DNA of 64,000 nt, taken from NCBI GenBank assembly GCA_021404565.1, contig JAAWWF010000028.1, positions 186,001 through 250,000 on the forward strand, in the 5' to 3' direction. The DNA is from Roseivirga sp. (GTDB taxonomy: Bacteria > Bacteroidota > Bacteroidia > Cytophagales > Cyclobacteriaceae). Below are positions 28,901-34,365 of this stretch, one piece after another. The notes beneath the pieces are model-generated. The model saw only the letters and a list, made by a program, of their open reading frames with translations. It was not told the origin of the DNA and made no database searches. The stretch's first letter is position 1; each line of letters starts with the position of its first letter. A program made the position numbers and the translations under genes.

Positions 28901-29194
28901 AAAAGCATTCGTTGGAAGCATATGGGGTTATCAGAATTGCAGTTACACCTAAGAAGGAGACATCAACTATGGCAAGATTCTGGTGCTAGTAGGATATTAA
29001 AAGGAGACTTTAAAACAATGTCTTATCTGAAAAACAAATCTAGACAAGTCAAAGTAAGTTTTAAAGTCTTGATTGTTCAACCGGGCTTAAGTAAGGCTAC
29101 CGTAACGGAAGATATTTTGAGGCTATTGGGCACAACAGAGCTTTATCTTAAAAAAACCACCGAAGCTGAATTCCGAGTAATATGTTCAGAGTGA
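25913..29194 (+). CDS. SF2 DEAH-box helicase with probable C-terminal nuclease domain
   Basis: 1093 aa. Helicase motifs are complete: an upstream Gln motif region (GLRPPQIGAL), Walker A PTGTGKT (167-173), DEAHH (277-281), TATPFRNDKHH, GEGFDLPNLK and the arginine-finger block QFIGRFTRKS. Residues about 550-920 are of unknown fold. Near the end, GEAADLV (E951, D954) followed by LVHCK (K974) and DIDNMYTVCGQAQ resembles a PD-(D/E)xK-like core with His where Glu is usual. Helicase-nuclease proteins of this size occur in phage defence. The coding sequence is clearly more AT-rich than flanking core genes, suggesting horizontal transfer. Confidence 0.85.
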   Translation: MSLFPKWTGEITLPKAEFIPIKVGDNSINRLIFPSLIVEVELLESLYEGFDLIKTSLAPPFQEILIRNPRMRNDPPTGYTVLKRKGSPADAHISDSKLIWERIDPKRILVDGSVNVLNSWKRKFSFLEEDPENSIDGLRPPQIGALHAIAAYFAVQTPRDPATIVLPTGTGKTETMLSAFIYRRLDKLLVIVPSNALRDQIGKKFLSLGILPLIGVVPIDIARPYVALIKKGIKDISEAQELLQKSNVIIATPNIIQASDGNAVRTLTEGCSDLFIDEAHHSPASTWESIRAHFKGKRITQFTATPFRNDKHHIGGKIIFNYKLGDAQGADYYKRIRLVPIEEWGDERDCDVEIAKKAIDVLRSDDEADLDHIIMARADKVSRAVEILEIYREHAPEYNPLLVHSRLSKSEVADSIDKVIARESRIVVCVDMLGEGFDLPNLKIAAIHDGHKSLAITLQFIGRFTRKSQRVGDAAVVVNVADPKTQKKLEALYAQGADWDNLIKRLSEDRIESEISLQEIVENLKKKGDLSNQISLWNLKPNLTAQIYKTSCSEWNPEHYGNNLSSSFQHWYSLSEENNVLIVMGLQENPVKWGSHQELKDSLYKLLIAYWNPNNQALFIYSNDYLAFRVEKMATDITNDSTELVSGNSIFNVLNNVQLPLVKNLGAAKIGAISFTQYFGSNVTDGLADIEKVQSVLSNIACLGYEEGERVIWGASQRKGKVWSVTSGSIETWMDWCDKIWAKVSERSIDPTNITRDFLRPSKLDNGYSYQAITVQWGEHVQSKKEDHVYIFFGNTPIPIYSVDIEIVNITDGSNVTDIQISCENYESVYRFEINSQFDSGYRYMLISGSEIFFRYGTSGAIKPLEEHVIADPFIIRYADGTHSYNNYHINLKLEAGTYPQDRLETWDWGSTSLSDESMGKEENKNTIQYFTFEKLENEYDVIFNDDAKGEAADLVCLKELEDNSIELCLVHCKNAKGGKVSRDIDNMYTVCGQAQKSIRWKHMGLSELQLHLRRRHQLWQDSGASRILKGDFKTMSYLKNKSRQVKVSFKVLIVQPGLSKATVTEDILRLLGTTELYLKKTTEAEFRVICSE

Positions 29195-29352
29195 TAGAAT
29201 AGGTTAAAAGCCTCTGAGCTTATGTATATACTTGCTTGACCAAAACCCTAATTAGTGCCCTATAATTAAAGGCATTCCAAGTATTTTTATAACTTGATAA
29301 TTAGCAGTCGAAAAAAAGCTATCGATGAAACACATAAGAAATTAGAAAGTAA

Positions 29353-29904
29353 TTGGCGACACCGTTAGATAGCATAACAGATGGGCACGAATTCCAGAGG
29401 ATCGTAGCGGAATATTTTCGCTGCCTGAGGGAAGAACAGCACGATTATCATATTGCTGATGTTCAGGTACAAGCCAATGGTGTCGGAGCCGATGATGGTT
29501 GTGATATTCTTGTGGAGTTTTATTTTGAAGATGCCATTACCCGACATTCTTGGAGATGGGTAATTGAGTGCAAATGCTGGAACAGGGCAATTGGTCCAAA
29601 TGACATCAATATTGGACGCATTTCATCGATAATGAAAGCGAATAATGCCAATGGTTACTTGCTTGTGTGTAAAAATGATGCTACTGCCAGTTTGATCAGA
29701 GACTTTCAACGTTTCCATCAAAATGGAACAGAAGAGAAATACATGATTTGGAATGGAACTCAGGTATGGAGAAAATTTGCAGAACGCGTAGGTATTCTTA
29801 AAGCATATTTCCCTGACTATTACAAGGAAAAGCTTGTTGATACAAATGATGAGATAAACTATGAAGAGCTATTCGAAGAGTTTAAAAAGAAGCTAGAAAA
29901 ATGA
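29353..29904 (+). CDS. PD-(D/E)xK restriction-endonuclease-like protein (Mrr-like)
   Basis: 183 aa, starting at a TTG at 29353 with AGAAAG just upstream; no in-frame ATG would keep the conserved N-terminus. The opening helix HEFQRIVAEYF and the core GCD51ILVEF ... WVIE72CK74CW give a textbook D...ExK nuclease site, and the fold order fits Mrr/HJC-like endonucleases. There is no separate DNA-recognition domain. Its end overlaps the TIR-like gene by 4 bp (ATGA), so the two are translated together. It lies 158 bp behind the helicase gene. Role is probably defensive nucleic-acid cleavage, by inference. Confidence 0.82.
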   Translation: MATPLDSITDGHEFQRIVAEYFRCLREEQHDYHIADVQVQANGVGADDGCDILVEFYFEDAITRHSWRWVIECKCWNRAIGPNDINIGRISSIMKANNANGYLLVCKNDATASLIRDFQRFHQNGTEEKYMIWNGTQVWRKFAERVGILKAYFPDYYKEKLVDTNDEINYEELFEEFKKKLEK

Positions 29905-30374
29905 GAGTTTTCGTATCATATTCTTTCAATGACAGTGAGCTACACTTACTCACTTTGCTTTTGGAGAAGCTTCGGAATGCAGGTCATTATGTTGAATCAT
30001 CAGTCAGTGTTTACCACGATTATTTGAATAACAATAGTGAACATAAAATTCAGAGTTCTGACCTATTTTTAGGTATCATAACCAATGACAGTGATAGCAT
30101 TCGTGAAGTTGAACAAGAATGGCATATTGCACAGCAGAACAACGTTGAATCTATTTTGCTGGTAGAAGAAGGAGTATCTGTTGATGATCAAACGATAAAA
30201 CATATCAGTTTCAACCGTCATAACCCTAAACCTTCGATTAATAAGCTCTTCGGGGCAGCTCAAGGTTCAAAAAAGAAGAGCGATGATCCCAGTAGTGTAT
30301 TAATTGGAGCAGGGATAGTGATTGCTGGCGTTGCAGCTTTAATAGCACTACTTTCGGGTGGAGACAAGAAGTAA
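29901..30374 (+). CDS. TIR-like domain protein with C-terminal membrane helix
   Basis: 157 aa. Residues 1-115 look like a TIR/TIR-like fold: MRVFVSYSFNDSELHLL (first strand and loop), SSDLFLGIITNDS, then IREVEQEWHIAQ (acidic residues E69, E71, E73, the region where TIR NADases carry the catalytic Glu) and VESILLVEE. A hydrophobic helix follows at about 130-150 (SVLIGAGIVIAGVAALIALL), ending in GGDKK. It could therefore be a membrane-tethered effector. Enzyme activity is not proven by the sequence. It overlaps the nuclease gene by 4 bp. Confidence 0.75.
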   Translation: MRVFVSYSFNDSELHLLTLLLEKLRNAGHYVESSVSVYHDYLNNNSEHKIQSSDLFLGIITNDSDSIREVEQEWHIAQQNNVESILLVEEGVSVDDQTIKHISFNRHNPKPSINKLFGAAQGSKKKSDDPSSVLIGAGIVIAGVAALIALLSGGDKK

Positions 30375-30403
30375 GGAATTATTTTGATAAGGGTAGTTCA
30401 GTA

Positions 30404-31012
30404 TTACAATCCCCGAATCTCATGCATATAAAGGCCGGTATATTTCTTTATTGTCTTTTCATCTAGACCATCTTTCTTCATTTTCGCAGCAATGGTCAAA
30501 GCTTCCTTTCGCTGCTCTGCCTCAATTTTCATTTTGGTCATCACGGCTTTTTCACGGTCAACAACTTCATATAAGCCTGAACTCTTCAACTTATCAATGA
30601 TGCCTTCTCGTGAAAAACTATAGAATGTCTCTTCCGAGATAACCAGATGATCAATCACATCAATATTGATCAATTTGCCAACCTTCAGGATGCGGTCTGT
30701 AAAATCATGATCTGCTTTTGAAGGCTTCACGTCTCCACTAGGGTGATTATGAACCAAGACCATCGTGACCGCAAGTTTGTATATGCCCATCCTAAACACA
30801 TCAGGAGGGTTCACATTTACTCGGTTTACTCGCCCTAAAGCGACCAATTCAATGAACAGAATCTTCTTTTTGTTGTCCAGCCCAATCACCCAAAAGTGTT
30901 CCTGATTTCTGCGGATTTTATTCTCACGCAGCAACACTTGCTGCATCACCTTGTAAATATCTTCTGGATAGAGAAGCTTTACTTTTTGGTCTTTGGTTAG
31001 GCGAACATTCAT
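30404..31012 (-). CDS. RadC-like JAB-domain protein of mobile-element type
   Basis: 202 aa. The JAMM metal site VHNHPSGDVKPSKAD is near residues 104-118, and the following IDVIDHLVIS is typical of RadC. The N-terminal helix-hairpin-helix domain of full RadC is missing, as in copies carried on islands and plasmids. The C-terminal end (IAAKMKKDGLDEKTIKKYTGL) resembles the tail of Rpn/PD-(D/E)xK transposase-like proteins. Its role is unknown; such short RadC proteins are frequent in defence and mobile regions. It converges with the TIR gene. Confidence 0.85.
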   Translation of the reverse strand: MNVRLTKDQKVKLLYPEDIYKVMQQVLLRENKIRRNQEHFWVIGLDNKKKILFIELVALGRVNRVNVNPPDVFRMGIYKLAVTMVLVHNHPSGDVKPSKADHDFTDRILKVGKLINIDVIDHLVISEETFYSFSREGIIDKLKSSGLYEVVDREKAVMTKMKIEAEQRKEALTIAAKMKKDGLDEKTIKKYTGLYMHEIRGL

Positions 31013-31118
31013 CGATTCAAAAATACATATTTATATGCGCAGCAATTGCCACCAATTCAAGATAAAACAAAAGGAACGCATATTCTTATTTTGTGCAAAA
31101 TTATAAGGATTGATGTGC

Positions 31119-31477
31119 AAAAAAAGCCCCCTAAAAAGGGAGCGAAGAAATGCCAAACTCAAAGCAGCCCCACAACACACGGTGGGTATAAAGCCCTTGA
31201 CAACTGGACAAGGAAACCCGAAAGCGAGAAGGTTGAACATTTCGACCAGCATAAACCCAGCCCCGAATGAGCCGCACACGAACATTGAAGAAATAATGCA
31301 TAACAGAAAAGATTTAGAATGAACGCCCGGCTGAGTGCCAGGCAAAGCAATCCATCATGGAAGGAGTGAGGCAAATGCAAGGGGTAAAGCGGCTGAGGCG
31401 TTAGCCGAAGCGGCTTTGATTTACTTGCCCTTGTCATTTCCCGAGCCCGTTCCATAACTTTGCGGTATCTCTGGCAC
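31119..31477 (-). ncRNA. Candidate structured RNA, unit A
   Basis: Read on the minus strand it starts with a closed structured domain and ends in an intrinsic terminator (stem 31137-31143 with 31126-31132, then seven Ts at 31119-31125). Domain stems: GTGCCAG 31335-31341 with 31471-31477; ATGGAA 31357-31362 with 31450-31455; CAAGGG 31378-31383 with 31428-31433 and AAATG 31373-31377 with 31435-31439; AAAGC 31386-31390 with 31413-31417. A conserved TTAGC loop lies at 31401-31405. The same plan recurs in unit B with paired base changes. No promoter consensus was found. Confidence 0.6.
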
Positions 31478-31653
31478 GATCAATACCACGCATTCAAGCC
31501 CTTTTCATCTCTTTTAGGCTTTTTAAATCTCTTTTAATCCAACAGAAGTTTGATTGAGCGATGAAACAGAAGGGTAGAGGTGAGGCTATTTTGAAACACG
31601 GGTGCTTCCCTAATCCTTTTATTCTTTTCATCCTTTTATCCTCATCCATGCAC

Positions 31654-32008
31654 AAAAAAGGGGCACTACGGCCCCCAAGTTTTAAGAATGGCACACCACC
31701 ACAGTGCATTTTTGCAATACTTGTGCATAGCGAGCTTGCGGGCGCAATAACGATTAGAAGCAATAACTTCAAAGGATTTAAGACTATCCGGAAACTCCAA
31801 CTTTGGAATTTCCAAAACGACCAAATAAGTGTACATAATGAAAGAATTAAAGTGAAACCCCAGCAACAGCACCGGGGAAAGCATTCTCTCATGGATAAGG
31901 CGAAGAAAATGCAAGGCCCAAAGCGGGTGCAGCCTTAGCGAACCGGCTTTGGCTCTGTATCAGCCTTGCATTTCCTGAGACGTTCCATAATTTGGCTGGT
32001 CTCGGTGC
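31654..32008 (-). ncRNA. Candidate structured RNA, unit B
   Basis: Paralogue of unit A, about 530 bp away and in the same direction. Outer stem GCACCG 31869-31874 with 32003-32008; ATGGA 31891-31895 with 31984-31988; an 11-bp perfect stem AAATGCAAGGC 31907-31917 with 31963-31973; inner AAAGCGGGT 31920-31928 with 31942-31950. The minus-strand end is a GGGGC/GCCCC hairpin (31671-31675 with 31660-31664) followed by six Ts (31654-31659). Several outer-stem pairs differ from A on both sides while keeping pairing. CAAGGGTA at 32044-32051 is one base off a minus-strand -7 box. Confidence 0.6.
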
Positions 32009-32131
32009 ATATCATCACAGAATGTAAGCCTGACGGTACATTTCAAGGGTATCCTAACATTATGTTAAATAGAAATTTCTCACTACATATCATCGTTAAA
32101 CGAGATATTGAATAGGAAGGCGCGTTGGCCT

Positions 32132-32181
32132 GAAGGAATACGGGGCCGCGTCCGCCTGTGCGGCTGACCGATTATTCCTTC
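32132..32181. repeat. GC-rich hairpin in the island
   Basis: Arms GAAGGAATA (32132-32140) and TATTCCTTC (32173-32181) are perfect, and enclose a GC-rich interior with a second small stem (CCGC...GCGG). It lies between unit B and the tandem repeat. Function unknown. Confidence 0.7.
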
Positions 32182-32191
32182 TAGATTTTTG

Positions 32192-32218
32192 CATACTTTT
32201 TATCAATGAAAAAGTATG
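32192..32218. repeat. CATACTTTTT inverted repeat
   Basis: Ten-base perfect arms (CATACTTTTT at 32192-32201, complement at 32209-32218) with a seven-base loop. It has the form of a dispersed Bacteroidota palindrome but I cannot name it. Confidence 0.7.
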
Positions 32219-32339
32219 AGCCTAGCGGCTTGAGCGACCACAGTGGTAACTGAACAATAACAGATCGTCCCACAGGTTGCCAACCATCAATACACAACCA
32301 CAGCAAAAAGAAATGCTTCGGACTTATACGAGCGTTCAC

Positions 32340-32600
32340 TTACACAATCGCTGCAAAATCCAAACGCCTGAGATTTGCACAGAGAATTCCTTTCTGTACA
32401 ATCGCCTGAATACTGCCCGAGTTTAAAAGCACTGAGAATCGTGTATTTGAAAATGTCTGTACAATCATCCGTTACAGCGAAATTCTAACGCCTGAGATTT
32501 CCGTATTTGAAAACGATCTGTACAATGGGACACTGTAGTGAAATTCTAACGCTTTAGAATCGCATAGAAAATCCAAACTGTGAATCATATACGAGAATGT
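32340..32600. repeat. Degenerate tandem repeat, about four copies of 60-64 bp
   Basis: The block AACGCCTGAGATTT recurs in variants at 32364, 32428, 32488 and 32549 (spacings 64, 60, 61), and CTGTACAAT recurs at 32394, 32457 and 32518 (spacings 63, 61). In copies 1 and 4 the block sits in a small hairpin loop whose stem differs but still pairs (AAATC/GATTT in copy 1, ATTCT/AGAAT in copy 4). It directly precedes the right island inverted repeat. Not CRISPR: the spacers are themselves similar. Confidence 0.8.
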
Positions 32601-32604
32601 CGTA

Positions 32605-32649
32605 GAATAAATTTTTCTCTCGCGCGTGGGCAAAAAAGAAATATGGCAC
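32605..32649. repeat. Right inverted repeat of the island
   Basis: GAATAAATTTTTCTCTC (32605-32621) and AAAAAAGAAATATGGCAC (32632-32649) are the reverse complement of the two blocks at 25798-25814 and 25746-25763. The similarity stops at GTGCC on the outer side, which may mark the element end. Confidence 0.85.
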
Positions 32650-32682
32650 TGTGGGAAGACCAAGCGTGGCCGTGTGGCTGGA

Positions 32683-32729
32683 TTGGCGAATTAATTTTGG
32701 CTGCAAGCCAAGAGTAATTCATTCGCCAA
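32683..32729. repeat. Large two-level hairpin outside the right inverted repeat
   Basis: Outer arms TTGGCGAATTAATT (32683-32696) and 32716-32729 pair with one mismatch in 14. Inside, TTGGCT (32697-32702) pairs perfectly with AGCCAA (32706-32711). Confidence 0.8.
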
Positions 32730-32855
32730 AGCGGGCTTGCCGCGGGGCAATTTAACATTAACGCAAATTATATGACAAACTGCACAGTGTCTCAACATAA
32801 CCGCCTTTTAAAAGCTTCATTAGAAAACGAGAGCCATATAGTCCAGCTTTGCTGG

Positions 32856-32954
32856 TTAACATAATATCATTATAAGATCAAACGTCACAACGTTATAACC
32901 AATTGACAGTCAAATGATTAATATCAGTTTGTCTTATAATTTATATTATGTTAA
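32856..32954. repeat. Multi-arm palindrome at right island border
   Basis: Outer stem TTAACATAATAT (32856-32867) with ATATTATGTTAA (32943-32954), continued by ATTATAAGA (32869-32877) with TCTTATAAT (32932-32940). Two inner hairpins lie near 32881-32894 (AACG...CGTT) and 32901-32915 (TTGAC-A-GTCAA). It shares its end sequence and plan with 25544-25667. Confidence 0.8.
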
Positions 32955-33070
32955 ATAAAATTATGAACCCAAATAGAAAAGTCCCAACCTTCTCATATCA
33001 CGATATTTTCAAAACGCTTTCCTCTCACTAGTCATGCAACTCCTAAAAGAACTCTCATCATTGTGAACCA

Positions 33071-33100
33071 CAAAAAAAGCAGCACCTGCTCAGGTGCTGC
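33071..33100 (-). terminator. Terminator of the gyrA-TPR operon
   Basis: Perfect ten-base arms GCAGCACCTG (33079-33088) and complement (33091-33100), followed on the minus strand by a run of seven Ts (33072-33078). Confidence 0.85.
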
Positions 33101-33145
33101 CTTGAAATATTTTCAGACGCCTCTGGTTTATCTCAGAGAGCCTGT

Positions 33146-34339
33146 TTAATCATTACCCTCTATCTTGGCAATCCTGTCAAGAATTTCATCACGCTTATCA
33201 TCCATATCAAGCTGATCATAGATTGTGCTCAGTGGGTTTAAGAAGTAAGTATCCTCAGGACGTTGCACAATTCCTTTTTCAAAATATGGCATGGCCTCTC
33301 TGAATTTGGCATAAGCCTCTTTCTTCAGCTTTTGATACTCAGCATCGTCATCAGTGTTATTGGCAGCTTTTAATTTTTCATAGGCCAGATTATAGTGCAC
33401 AGACCCGGCAACATAAAGTGCATCATAATATTCAGGATCAAGACCCAGTGCTAAATCAGCTGCCTTGAGCGCCTCATCAAAATTCTCGCTGTTCCAATAC
33501 AGAAAAGCCATCGTATAATAAGTGGTCTTCGTTGCATTGCCAGAGGCGGCCACATCTTTCAAACCCTGGATAGCTTCATCCATTTTTTCAGATTTGATCA
33601 ATACGTCAATTTCGTAGTCCTTATAAAGCTTCTCATCCGGATACGCTTCCTTAGCCATTCTTATATATTTCAACGCATTATCGTAGTCCTCTTGCCTGGC
33701 AAAATAGATATCAATTAGTCCGTTATAGGCAAACTGAGTATTGGCAAACTTTTGTTCTTCTGGTAAGGCCTCGTTGAGCTCTATTACCCTCATGTAGTTT
33801 TCAAGTGCCTCCTTATCCTTGTCAGATCCATAAGCGCTATAACCTACGTAAAAACTCATAACAATGTCATCAGGAATTATTTTAGACGAAATCAGGAAGT
33901 ACTCATATGACTTGTCATACTCTTGCGCTTCAAAGTGAACATTTCCTTGTCTGTTAAGCATGTTTTGGAGGTACATTAACCCTTTACCGCCAGCAAGCCA
34001 AACATTCTCTGCATTCAGCACTACATCCTCCATCAAGTCGTCTTTCATCTTATCGCCACCTTTTTCAATGGCAGTCTCGAAATTATCAAAAGAGGCCTGC
34101 GCCAGGGAAAGCTGAGTTAAGTCCTCATTGAAAAGGTACATATTTGCTTGCCCGATGATCTTGTAAACCTCCGGGTTGTCCTGGGTTTCCGCATTGGCAG
34201 CACACTGCTTAGCCAGGTCGATGGCCGTAGTATAGTCCTTCTTATTAAAGGCTTTCTTGGCCGCTTTAAACGTTTTCTTTTGCGCATGTACTCCCAACAC
34301 CATAAGTGAAAGTAATGCCGTAAAAAATAGCTTTTTCAT
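33146..34339 (-). CDS. Secreted TPR protein downstream of gyrA
   Basis: 397 aa with a signal peptide ending near GVHAQ. The first repeat (KAFNKKDYTTAIDLAKQCA) and many following units mark a TPR solenoid: ALENYMRVIELNEALPEEQ, ALKYIRMAKEAYPDE, ALKAADLALGLDPEYYD. It ends with a Lys/Glu-rich helix. It lies 26 bp behind gyrA and ahead of a strong terminator, so it is probably transcribed with gyrA. A tetratricopeptide protein in this position is common in Cytophagales as far as I recall; its role is unknown. Confidence 0.85.
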   Translation of the reverse strand: MKKLFFTALLSLMVLGVHAQKKTFKAAKKAFNKKDYTTAIDLAKQCAANAETQDNPEVYKIIGQANMYLFNEDLTQLSLAQASFDNFETAIEKGGDKMKDDLMEDVVLNAENVWLAGGKGLMYLQNMLNRQGNVHFEAQEYDKSYEYFLISSKIIPDDIVMSFYVGYSAYGSDKDKEALENYMRVIELNEALPEEQKFANTQFAYNGLIDIYFARQEDYDNALKYIRMAKEAYPDEKLYKDYEIDVLIKSEKMDEAIQGLKDVAASGNATKTTYYTMAFLYWNSENFDEALKAADLALGLDPEYYDALYVAGSVHYNLAYEKLKAANNTDDDAEYQKLKKEAYAKFREAMPYFEKGIVQRPEDTYFLNPLSTIYDQLDMDDKRDEILDRIAKIEGND

Positions 34340-34365
34340 GATATTAATATTGTAGTCTCTATAGT

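Larger units (their letters stand above)
31013..33145. other. Large non-coding stretch of the island, 2.1 kb
   Basis: None of the frames open here has protein-like composition or a plausible family. The stretch contains two paralogous structured units on the minus strand, a set of hairpins, a degenerate tandem repeat, the right island inverted repeat, two large palindromes and finally the terminator of the gyrA operon. Each is listed separately. Between 31480 and 31650 I see only A/T-rich filler. Confidence 0.75.

Noticed and set aside
31561-31938. Open frames of 98-132 aa on both strands inside the RNA units
   Set aside because: Composition is not protein-like, homologous frames in unit A are interrupted, and the conserved feature between units is base pairing rather than codons.
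32340-32600. CRISPR array
   Set aside because: Repeats are degenerate, units are 60-64 bp throughout with similar interiors, no unique spacers, no cas genes.
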